Source: CAWUEX02 sp963921305
GTDB taxonomy: Bacteria > Pseudomonadota > Alphaproteobacteria > Rhodospirillales > Rhodospirillaceae
Direction: 5' to 3'
Length of the DNA: 64,000 nt
Assembly: GCA_963921305.4 (NCBI GenBank)
Contig: CAWUEX030000003.1
Span: forward strand, 1-64,000
Both the position numbers and the translations under genes were made by a program. Position 1 is the stretch's first letter; each line of letters starts with the position of its first letter. Below the pieces are notes generated by a model. That model worked only from the letters and a program-made list of their open reading frames with translations. It ran no database searches and was not told the origin of the DNA. Shown here in pieces: positions 25,525-31,791 of this stretch.

Positions 25525-25764
25525 ATGCCGAAGCCCTCCACACCACATGGCGACCATCAAGCACCGCCCCTCAGAGCGCTCAAGGCACTGGCGGTGGCTG
25601 CCGCTGCGGGGCTTGGTTTGGCAGCCTGTTCGCCAACACTGAAAGTGGAAGCGCCGGACAAACCCATCGTCATCAATTTGAATGTGAAAATTGAGCAGGA
25701 AGTCCGTATCCGGGTCGAACAAGGCGTGGAAGACCTGCTGAGCGAAAATCCGGATATCTTTTAA
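25525..25764 (+). CDS. ynbE: YnbE-family lipoprotein
   Basis: A 79-residue protein from the ATG at 25525, with an AGGAG ribosome site 8 bases upstream; longer in-frame starts have no such site. The lipobox is GLAAC. The mature part SPTLKVEAPDKPIVINLNVKIEQEVRIRV is the hallmark of YnbE. In E. coli YnbE is an outer-membrane lipoprotein that extends the YdbH bridge by beta-strand stacking. It lies 138 bp after ydbH and 22 bp before ydbL. Confidence 0.88.
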   Translation: MPKPSTPHGDHQAPPLRALKALAVAAAAGLGLAACSPTLKVEAPDKPIVINLNVKIEQEVRIRVEQGVEDLLSENPDIF

Positions 25765-25786
25765 GGGCGCGGAAGGAGTGAGGACC

Positions 25787-26140
25787 ATGACACACGAATT
25801 GAAACGCCGCAGCGCATTGCTCGCGATCAGCCTGTTCTTGACCTGCGCCGGATTGGTTTCACCGGCGATGGCGCTAACTCTGGACGAAGCCCGCACGCAA
25901 GGTCTGGTGGGCGAGCGGCCCGACGGGCTGGTGGGCGCTGTAAGTGCCAATGCCTCGACCGAAGTCGCGGCCTTGGTCGCGCAGATCAACGCAGCACGGC
26001 TGGACAGCTACCGGGCCTTGGCGGCACGGGATGGCGCGCCCCTGCCGGCAGTGCAGGCCATCGCCGGTGAAAAATTGCTGGAACGCGCCCGTCAAAGCGG
26101 CTGGTACACGATGGACGCCAACGGCAACTGGTCGCGCTGA
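25787..26140 (+). CDS. ydbL: YdbL (DUF1318) family periplasmic protein
   Basis: A 117-residue protein with a signal peptide ending SPAMA. The mature part begins LTLDEARTQGLVGERPDGLVGAV, with the later segment VQAIAGEKLLERARQSGWYTMDANGNW; both are typical of DUF1318/YdbL. E. coli YdbL is a periplasmic factor that keeps YnbE-YdbH assembly in check. The ATG at 25787 follows AAGGAGTGAGGACC; a GTG three codons earlier is less likely. Confidence 0.88.
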   Translation: MTHELKRRSALLAISLFLTCAGLVSPAMALTLDEARTQGLVGERPDGLVGAVSANASTEVAALVAQINAARLDSYRALAARDGAPLPAVQAIAGEKLLERARQSGWYTMDANGNWSR

Positions 26141-26194
26141 CGAGGGTGTGAGATCGTCTAAAACCTGTCCCGAAAAAGGGGAGAGCCGAACCCT

Positions 26195-26239
26195 AGAAGC
26201 GGGTGATACCCGCGTTTTTAGAAGCGGGTGATACCCGCG
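26195..26239. repeat. tandem duplication of a 20-bp hairpin unit
   Basis: AGAAGCGGGTGATACCCGCG occurs at 26195-26214 and again at 26220-26239, period 25 bp. Each copy contains the self-complementary GCGGGT-GAT-ACCCGC. The second copy encodes the C-terminal residues (AGITRF and stop) of the minus-strand gene ending at 26218, and the first copy would encode the same residues again, so the duplication copied the gene's 3' end. Confidence 0.75.
26199..26219 (+). terminator. terminator of the ydbH-ynbE-ydbL operon
   Basis: GCGGGT-GAT-ACCCGC (26199-26213) followed by GTTTTT forms a compact rho-independent terminator 59 bp after the ydbL stop. It is the first copy of the tandem hairpin unit described at 26195-26239. 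Confidence 0.65.
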
Positions 26240-26625
26240 CTGGTCAACGCCTCGGGCGTGCCCATCAGAGCCTGGTTAAATTCGTATACGCGAATTTGCC
26301 TTTCCGCCTCGGCACCGGATTTGGAGCCCGGGCTGGTGCCATAGGCTTGTGACTGCGCCTGCATGATCGCCGTGCCGATTTCGCGGGTGACGAAGATGCC
26401 GCCAAAACGGACCGACCGGTCGCGGCGCTTCGGCAGATCTTGCTGTTCGTTATGATAGTCCTGCCACCGCTCGTCGTAGCGAACGGTCTGATCACCGGGA
26501 CGGGCGCCGAGTGAATTTTCGAGCTGATCAATGTATTCGAACGACGTCGCGTTCCCCACGCGCGTCTGCGCCACCCGCGCGGTCGCGGGTGCCACTGTTG
26601 TCGATGATACAAGGGCCGTGCTCAT
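26218..26625 (-). CDS. hypothetical protein, 135 residues
   Basis: No signal peptide or membrane span is evident. The N-terminal third is Ala/Thr/Val-rich (STALVSSTTVAPATARVAQTRVGN), followed by a charged middle (YDERWQDYHNEQQDLPKRRDR), then FGGIFVTREIGTAIMQAQSQAYG and QIRVYEFNQALMGTPE. The pattern is that of a small soluble alphaproteobacterial protein of unknown function. It converges on the ydbL operon and shares the duplicated hairpin at its 3' end. No family is recognised. Confidence 0.55.
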   Translation of the reverse strand: MSTALVSSTTVAPATARVAQTRVGNATSFEYIDQLENSLGARPGDQTVRYDERWQDYHNEQQDLPKRRDRSVRFGGIFVTREIGTAIMQAQSQAYGTSPGSKSGAEAERQIRVYEFNQALMGTPEALTSAGITRF

Positions 26626-26714
26626 GGTCTTTAGTTTTCAGGCGCAGAAGTGGTTTTTAGTTATACTTTGCCTCAACTCTTACTTATTGGTAAACGCGGT
26701 CAATTGTCAAGGAA

Positions 26715-26761
26715 AATAGGTACTGGCTGAATTAGGACAACCTTTATTTAAGTTAGGACAA
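26715..26761 (+). repeat. left-flank TTAGGACAA-type repeats of the IS element
   Basis: Three same-strand copies: AATAGGTA (26715, degenerate), ATTAGGACAA (26731-26740) and GTTAGGACAA (26752-26761). Spacing is 16 and 21 bp. Related copies in the same orientation lie beyond the passenger gene at 28923-28974. Confidence 0.55.
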
Positions 26762-26769
26762 TCAAGCAC

Positions 26770-27669
26770 TTAGCCCCCTTCGTTAAGTCCGCCATCTATT
26801 ACCCGAAAGCCCCCTACTTTCCGCCCTACAGGCTCCTGAATTTCACCCGATAAAGCGGACTCCACAAGCTCGCCGATTGACCAAATATGGTCCGTCACAC
26901 CCAGGGCCATAGCAGGTGTAATCCGGTGCGCTTCATGCACCCGGCAGAGGTTGTAGTGAGCGACATAGAGGCCGACCGCAGCCTTGTGGTTTTCCAGCTT
27001 CTTTGAGAACCCGTTGGTTAGGCGCGTGAAGCGCCGTTGCTGCATCCGCAGGGTTAGGTTCTGCCGTTCAACGAAAGACGTGCTGATGCGCCGTTTGTCG
27101 GGTTCTCCGGCTACTACCTGGCTCTCTACCGCTACTACATGCCCTGGCGAATACCGGCGGGACGCCTCATTCCCGCTTACTTTGGCGTAATGCTTTATAA
27201 GCTGGGCAAAGTCCGCGTCTGCGCCAAACGCCAGCTCGACAGCATCGACGTAAGGCGAGAACCCGTCGCTGGTGATCTGAGGCCGGTTCACGACCCGCTC
27301 ACGCAGATCGGCGACGAAAGCCTGTGTCGCACCTGCCGAGCGCTTGCCCGTTAAATAGCTCACTATGGCCTTGTTAGTCGCGTCCAGGCCAATGAACGTG
27401 TACCAGTCGCCCTTATCGGTTTCGCCTAATTTGACGTTCTTCTGTTTCTTGCCGACGTAAGACCATATCTCGTCCAGTTCCAAGATCGGGACGTTGAGGT
27501 CACGCATCATGCCGTCATGTAGCTTCGCGCACCCCTCCCCGACACGGACGCCGAGGCGCATGATGGTGTCACGGTGGATGCCGGTGAGCCGTTGGACGGC
27601 CCGGATCGAGCACCCCTCAGTGAGAGCCGCAATGGCCTGAACCTGCTTTTCAATGGGTAGGATATTCAT
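26770..27669 (-). CDS. IS1-family DDE transposase
   Basis: A 299-residue protein from the ATG at 27669; a longer frame would run through the tRNA-like sequence. Residues 20-42 (CSIRAVQRLTGIHRDTIMRLG) form a helix-turn-helix. The catalytic triad is D66 in ILELDEIWSYVGKK, D135 in QITSDGFSPY and E201 in FVERQNLTLRM, the layout of the IS1 DDE domain. It is a single frame without the frameshift used by Enterobacterial IS1, like related IS1-type elements of other phyla. No internal stop or frameshift is seen, so it may be active. Confidence 0.85.
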   Translation of the reverse strand: MNILPIEKQVQAIAALTEGCSIRAVQRLTGIHRDTIMRLGVRVGEGCAKLHDGMMRDLNVPILELDEIWSYVGKKQKNVKLGETDKGDWYTFIGLDATNKAIVSYLTGKRSAGATQAFVADLRERVVNRPQITSDGFSPYVDAVELAFGADADFAQLIKHYAKVSGNEASRRYSPGHVVAVESQVVAGEPDKRRISTSFVERQNLTLRMQQRRFTRLTNGFSKKLENHKAAVGLYVAHYNLCRVHEAHRITPAMALGVTDHIWSIGELVESALSGEIQEPVGRKVGGFRVIDGGLNEGG

Positions 27670-27829
27670 AGTCCGCTCCTGTGCTGGAGCGGGGATACGG
27701 CGAGCGCTATGGACGGAATCGCCCAAAAAGACTATATACTCAGTGGTAATCATCGCTTGGGGCCGCAATCCCCGAGTGTTTGAACCCAGGGTCAGGGGCT
27801 GCTCCAACAGTCGCCTGACCCACTCTAAG

Positions 27830-27902
27830 ATGCCCCTCCGGGATTCGGACCCGGACCTCGTCGCCCGTAAATGCGCGCGTCCTACCGTTAGACCAAGGGG
27901 CA
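27830..27902 (-). pseudogene. degenerate tRNA-like sequence
   Basis: 73 nt with a perfect acceptor stem (TGCCCCT/AGGGGCA), a D arm (GTCT-AACGGTA-GGAC) and a perfect T stem (CCGGG/CCCGG). The T loop is TCCGAAT, with C where the conserved pseudouridine-forming T belongs. The anticodon arm does not fold properly: CGCGC can pair with GGGCG only with a mismatch and a 6-base loop, so no anticodon can be assigned. No CCA is encoded. It is best read as a tRNA relic carried by, or captured in, the element. Confidence 0.5.
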
Positions 27903-27919
27903 GGCAGAGAGCCAATTTC

Positions 27920-27965
27920 GGGGCCGTTCCAGCACCCCACTAAGGCAACGGAACGGCCCCTGTCT
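27920..27965 (+). terminator. 11-bp-stem hairpin followed by T-run
   Basis: GGGGCCGTTCC (27920-27930) and GGAACGGCCCC (27950-27960) form a perfect 11-bp stem around a 19-base loop, followed by TGTCTTTTT. It has terminator form on the plus strand, although no plus-strand gene ends just before it; it may insulate the passenger gene from read-in. Confidence 0.45.
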
Positions 27966-28167
27966 TTTTCCTCGCCCCGGATCGCTCGGCTGCGCAAAAC
28001 GGGGCTCTTACTCTCCTCACGGCGGCGGTCTCCTTTACGTCTGACCAGCCCAACATAGTCGCTAACTCCGCCGAGTCAACAAGAAATGGAGTTTGCTGGA
28101 TTAATTTTATCCGTTGACAATCCAGGGGGCGTGTGGAAGAAAAGCCTCACACTGGATGGAGGCTGAA

Positions 28168-28917
28168 ATGGCCAAGAAACGAAGCCCTAATTACCCTGCA
28201 ATTGATATTGACGACGCCATAGAGGCGATAAAGCCCGTCTGGGCAGAAGAAACTCGCAACAAGATGTCCCGCCTAGTGCTGGCTAAGCATCTTGGCTACA
28301 GCAGCTTGAATGGTCGTGCGCTTTCAAAAATTGGCGCAGTTCGGGCATATGGTCTTATTGACGGCTCTGGGGACGAGCTTCGTGTCAGCGATGACGCCAT
28401 GATCTTGTTGGAGGCACCGTCAGGCGACCCAAAGCGCCAGCAGACCAAACTACAGTGCGCTCTCAAGCCGCCCCTTTTTAAGGACTTGCATGGGAAATTT
28501 GAATCGAAGCCTAGCGACGAAAATGTGCGATTTCAGCTGATTCAAGACGGCTTTACGCCAGAAGCTGCTGGTAAGGCGGTAAAAATATTTCTCGCCACGA
28601 TGGACGTTGTTTCTGCTTGGGGAGAAGGATATAATCCCCACAGTCAAGACGAACAGCAATCAGAGGAAGGCGGTTCCGGGTCAGAAGAGCCGGGAAATCA
28701 AGGTTTTACGGGGGCTGTCAAGCCCCCCGCACCCGATCAAAAACCGCCTAAGCCAGGCATGAAGCAAGACATTTTTACCGTGGATGAAGGCGAGTTGGTT
28801 GTCCAGTGGCCTGCGGAGCTGTCCAAAAACAGCTTTGAGGACATCAAAGACTTTCTTGCGATCCTAGAACGGAAAATTCAGCGAACTGTCAATTCAGAGC
28901 CCGACGAAAAAGAATAA
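28168..28917 (+). CDS. passenger protein with winged-helix-like N-terminus
   Basis: A 249-residue protein from the ATG at 28168, with GGAGG 7 bases upstream. Residues 5-95 (PNYPAIDIDDAIEAIKPVW, LAKHLGYSSLNGRALSKIGAVRAYGLID, ELRVSDDAMILLEAP) have the YP..s...Ai pattern and helix-turn-helix-like core of DUF5343-type proteins. A Gly/Pro/Gln-rich linker (residues 170-205) follows, and a C-terminal segment DEGELVVQWPAELSKNSFEDIKDFLAILERKIQR forms a strand and long helix. It may be a DNA-binding regulator or helper of the element; this is inference. Confidence 0.55.
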   Translation: MAKKRSPNYPAIDIDDAIEAIKPVWAEETRNKMSRLVLAKHLGYSSLNGRALSKIGAVRAYGLIDGSGDELRVSDDAMILLEAPSGDPKRQQTKLQCALKPPLFKDLHGKFESKPSDENVRFQLIQDGFTPEAAGKAVKIFLATMDVVSAWGEGYNPHSQDEQQSEEGGSGSEEPGNQGFTGAVKPPAPDQKPPKPGMKQDIFTVDEGELVVQWPAELSKNSFEDIKDFLAILERKIQRTVNSEPDEKE

Positions 28918-28922
28918 TCCAA

Positions 28923-28974
28923 ATTAGGCCACCCCTTGCCTCAAATTAGGACAATGGGGGCTAAAATAGGACAG
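28923..28974 (+). repeat. right-flank TTAGGACAA-type repeats of the IS element
   Basis: Three same-strand copies: ATTAGGCC (28923), ATTAGGACAAT (28945-28955) and AATAGGACAG (28965-28974), spaced about 22 and 20 bp, that is roughly two helical turns. They match the repeats left of the transposase in sequence and orientation. Confidence 0.55.
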
Positions 28975-29049
28975 GACCGGAAAATACCCTAAAAGGCGCT
29001 GAATTCTGCGCTTCTCCCAGGGTTGTGAAGACCGTAGACTATTCCCTGT

Positions 29050-29550
29050 ATGACAGTGATCAATCTCATAGTCTGCCCGGATGGACGGACTCGGCTGCGG
29101 GCCGAATTCAGCGCCTCAGAGCTTCCGGCCGTGCGGCCTTCGGAATTAGAGGGGGCCTGGACCGCAGCCCGGCACGCGGCAGCCACTGGCCCAGTCCACA
29201 TGGCCGACGATCCGGATGGCGTAATCTTCACCGATGGAGAGGGATCTGACGTATGCCTGGATTTCGACGACTATGACGCCTACTGCTGGGCCCTCGCCAT
29301 CGACCGGATACATAGCTTGCATTCTATAATCGGTCTGGCCCTATGTTTCCGTATGCTGGCGCTCTATCAACTGCTGGAATCCAGCGCCTGGGCCCGCAGC
29401 CTCTTTAATCTCGACCGCCGCTCCGGGCTCAGGATCGACAAGAATCTGATTGTCGCCGCTGCATCGCTGCCGCTGACCGACGAGGGACGGTTCGACGCAG
29501 CGATGATGGAGCAGGAGGCCACCGCCTCCGCCCTGCCCTCACCGGCCTGA
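29050..29550 (+). CDS. hypothetical protein, 166 residues
   Basis: No signal peptide. The N-terminal part reads like a small beta domain (VINLIVCPDGRTRLRAEF), followed by an acidic centre (DGEGSDVCLDFDDYDAYCWALAIDRIH), a hydrophobic helix (SIIGLALCFRMLALYQLLE) and a C-terminal helical region ending LTDEGRFDAAMMEQEA. No clear ribosome site precedes the ATG at 29050. The family is unknown. It is convergent with the small SOS-linked gene, 35 bp between stops. Confidence 0.5.
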   Translation: MTVINLIVCPDGRTRLRAEFSASELPAVRPSELEGAWTAARHAAATGPVHMADDPDGVIFTDGEGSDVCLDFDDYDAYCWALAIDRIHSLHSIIGLALCFRMLALYQLLESSAWARSLFNLDRRSGLRIDKNLIVAAASLPLTDEGRFDAAMMEQEATASALPSPA

Positions 29551-29584
29551 CGCCCAATCAAAAAACCGCGCGGCAGACTGACCG

Positions 29585-29683
29585 TCAGGTCTGAAGGGCA
29601 TAGGCAACGACAGCCCAGAGATAAATCACGCCGAAGAGCCCGAGCAGAGCCAGAGAGTCTTTGAGATAGCGTGTCGCGTCCAT
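29585..29683 (-). CDS. 32-residue single-span membrane protein, LexA-controlled (SidA-like candidate)
   Basis: The product begins MDATRYLKDSLAL, continues LGLFGVIYLWAVVAYAL and ends QT. It is a short amphipathic N-terminus plus one membrane span. GGGAGG lies 8 bases before the ATG at 29683, an excellent ribosome site. Its promoter at 29727-29755 is covered by a perfect alphaproteobacterial LexA box. In Caulobacter the SOS response makes SidA, a 29-residue single-span inner-membrane protein that blocks division by binding FtsW/FtsN; size, topology and control match. Sequence identity with SidA was not checked, so the functional role is inferred. Confidence 0.72.
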   Translation of the reverse strand: MDATRYLKDSLALLGLFGVIYLWAVVAYALQT

Positions 29684-29726
29684 GAAATTATCCTCCCAAA
29701 AGTTCACTTTTTGTTCTTACTCGTGA

Positions 29727-29755
29727 AATAGAACATTTAGAGAACATATTGTCAA
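29727..29755 (-). promoter_or_regulatory. SOS promoter with LexA box GTTC-N7-GTTC
   Basis: On the minus strand a -35 TTGACA (29755-29750) and a -10 TCTATT (29732-29727) are separated by exactly 17 bp. Between and overlapping them lies GTTC-TCTAAAT-GTTC (29745-29731), the direct-repeat LexA operator of alphaproteobacteria. A repressor bound here would block RNA polymerase. It controls the 32-residue membrane protein whose start is 44 bp downstream. Confidence 0.82.
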
Positions 29756-29814
29756 GCGGGGTTTTCGCTGAAATAACACCCCGGATTAATTAAGGCCGCA
29801 GGACACGCCGCTGC

Positions 29815-30828
29815 ATGACGACGCCAAGCGCTTTGGGCTGGGACTCCCACCCGCACCGGTTTTCGGTCGCGCCGATGATGGCGTGGACTGACCGGCACGC
29901 CCGCTATTTCATGCGCCTCTTGAGCCGCCATGCGCGGCTTTACACAGAAATGGTGCCCCTCAACGGCCTGCTTCACGCCGGGCCGGAGAGGTTCCTTGGC
30001 CATAGCCCGCTCGAACACCCCCTCGCCCTACAGGTCGGCGGCGCTGACCCAGACGGCCTCGCCACAGCGGCGGCCATGGCTGAAGACTGGGGCTTCGATG
30101 AGATTAACCTGAATGTCGGTTGCCCCAGTGACCGGGTTTCCAGCGGCCATTTCGGTGCCTGCTTGATGGCGGAACCGGCGCTGGTGGCGGACTGCGTGTC
30201 AGCCATGCACACTGCGACCCGGCTGCCGGTGACGGTGAAATGCCGCATCGGTATCGACGACATGGACACCGGCGCGCCGCTCGACCGGTTTGTCGAGGGC
30301 ATCGCCGCGGCGGGCTGCGCAACGGTCATCGTCCATGCCCGCAAAGCCTGGCTGAACGGCCTCAGCCCAAAGGAAAACCGGGAAATCCCTCCGCTCGACT
30401 ACAATCGCGTTTACGACCTCAAGCGGGCCTTTCCTCAGCTGACCATCGTGATTAACGGTGGCATTACGTCTTTGGACGCCTGCCAGACCCATCTTGAACA
30501 CGTCGATGGCGTAATGCTGGGCCGGGCCGCCTATGAACTTCCCTATCTGCTGGCCGACGTCGACCGCGCCCTGTTCGACGACGACCAAACCGAGCCGCTG
30601 ACCCGGCACCAAGCAGTAGAGACCTTCGCCGCCTATTGCGCGGAGGAACAACAGCGGGGCACACCGCTACATCACATGACCGGCCATATCCTGGGTCTGT
30701 TTCATGGTTGCCCTGGCGCGCGCGCCTGGCGGCGGTTTCTCAGCACGGAGGCTGTGAAGGCCGGAGCCTCCGCCGATATCCTGATTCGGTCCTTAGACTT
30801 CGTGACGCCCGAGCGCGCAGCGGCTTAA
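29815..30828 (+). CDS. dusA: tRNA-dihydrouridine(20/20a) synthase DusA
   Basis: A 337-residue FMN-dependent TIM-barrel enzyme. FSVAPMMAWTDRHARYFMRLL is the DusA N-terminal signature, INLNVGCPSDRV carries the catalytic cysteine, and VKCRIGID, VIVHARKAWLNGLSPKENREIPPL and GGITSLDAC follow in the expected order, with GVMLGRAAYELPYL at the phosphate-binding end. It reduces uridine 20/20a in the tRNA D loop using NADPH. Length and motifs match the DusA subfamily rather than DusB. Its upstream region is shared with the SOS promoter on the other strand. Confidence 0.93.
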   Translation: MTTPSALGWDSHPHRFSVAPMMAWTDRHARYFMRLLSRHARLYTEMVPLNGLLHAGPERFLGHSPLEHPLALQVGGADPDGLATAAAMAEDWGFDEINLNVGCPSDRVSSGHFGACLMAEPALVADCVSAMHTATRLPVTVKCRIGIDDMDTGAPLDRFVEGIAAAGCATVIVHARKAWLNGLSPKENREIPPLDYNRVYDLKRAFPQLTIVINGGITSLDACQTHLEHVDGVMLGRAAYELPYLLADVDRALFDDDQTEPLTRHQAVETFAAYCAEEQQRGTPLHHMTGHILGLFHGCPGARAWRRFLSTEAVKAGASADILIRSLDFVTPERAAA

Positions 30829-31005
30829 GTCCATATTCTCTTAAAAGTTGATTATTTGTCCTGCGCCCGGTTTACTCGGGTAAGTCCCTGGGTTAACTCG
30901 GGGGAAAGGCATCACCGATTAGGGTGGATGTCTAAACATTCGGGGTTACTGTCGGTTTTTCCGGCTTCGGCATCGCGTGCCTGGGGGGGCGAAAGGGTAG
31001 TTAAC

Positions 31006-31713
31006 ATGTCGGCGGAGCGCTACGCGGTTTACTTTGTGCCGCCCCACGACAGTGCGCTCGCAGCGTTCGGCCGGTCATGGCTGGGCTGTGACGTGGAAAC
31101 CGGCGAAACCGTCGCGCAGAACGACTTTGACGGTATATCTCCGGCCCGGTTAACGGCACTCACTGCCGGGCCGCGCCTGTACGGTTTTCACGGAACAATA
31201 AAACCGCCGTTCTACCTGGCGCCAACCGTCACGGTTGATGGTCTCCTCACCGCCGCACGCATATGCGCGGCGAGTTCCACCCCCGTCGATATTCCGCCAC
31301 TAGAACTAGCGACCATCGGTAAGTTCATCGCGCTATCGCCAGTCAAGTCGTCCCTCAAACTGGAAGGGTTGGCGACCAACTTTGTCCGGGCCCTGGAAGG
31401 CTTCCGCCGGCATCAAACTGTAAAAGAGGCCGCACGGTACCGGCAAGACAAGCTGACAGTGCACCAGGAACAGATGGTCGATCACTGGGGCTATCCCTTC
31501 GTCCTTGAAGAATTCCGTTTTCATATGAGCCTGACGGAGCGCATCGACAGCGATCAAGAGCGGGCCGAGATTTTCGCCGCAGCCTACAAAGCGAGCGGAG
31601 ACCTGCTGGGGCTGTCGGTTCCAGTAAAAGAGGTCGCGGTCTGCCTGCAAGCCAACCCGCGGGAAATGATGCGGGTGATCGAACGCATTCCCCTGGGCCG
31701 CAATCCATCCTAA
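31006..31713 (+). CDS. DUF1045 protein (2H phosphoesterase-like)
   Basis: A 235-residue protein from the ATG at 31006. RYAVYFVPPHDSALAAFGRSWLGCD is the usual start of DUF1045 proteins. Two H-x-T/S motifs, H62-G-T64 in GFHGTIKPPF and H173-M-S175 in FHMSLTERI, are those of the 2H phosphoesterase superfamily. In phosphonate (C-P lyase) operons such proteins are suggested to help process phosphoribosyl intermediates, but there are no phn genes here, so the substrate is open. Confidence 0.8.
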   Translation: MSAERYAVYFVPPHDSALAAFGRSWLGCDVETGETVAQNDFDGISPARLTALTAGPRLYGFHGTIKPPFYLAPTVTVDGLLTAARICAASSTPVDIPPLELATIGKFIALSPVKSSLKLEGLATNFVRALEGFRRHQTVKEAARYRQDKLTVHQEQMVDHWGYPFVLEEFRFHMSLTERIDSDQERAEIFAAAYKASGDLLGLSVPVKEVAVCLQANPREMMRVIERIPLGRNPS

Positions 31714-31791
31714 TACTACCCAGGCCCGGAACCGCGTGGCCGACCGCCAGGGCCGGGCGCGCCGACCCAACGCCGTGATGGACGCCATGCC

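Larger units (their letters stand above)
27670..28167. other. gene-free interval between transposase and passenger gene
   Basis: This 498-bp stretch has no convincing protein gene. It holds the tRNA-like sequence (27830-27902), the hairpin with T-run (27920-27965) and, near 28112-28117, a TTGACA hexamer that could be part of the passenger-gene promoter, although no good -10 box follows at the right distance. Confidence 0.5.
26770..28964. mobile_element. IS1-type element with passenger gene
   Basis: The segment is bounded by a 9-bp perfect inverted repeat, TTAGCCCCC at 26770-26778 and GGGGGCTAA at 28956-28964, with clusters of TTAGGACAA-type repeats near both ends. Inside lie an IS1-family transposase gene on the minus strand, a degenerate tRNA-like sequence, a strong hairpin, and a 249-residue passenger gene on the plus strand. 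The repeats are in the same direction at both ends, which is not the usual terminal-inverted-repeat layout, so the exact boundaries are uncertain. No target-site duplication could be settled by eye. Confidence 0.5.
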
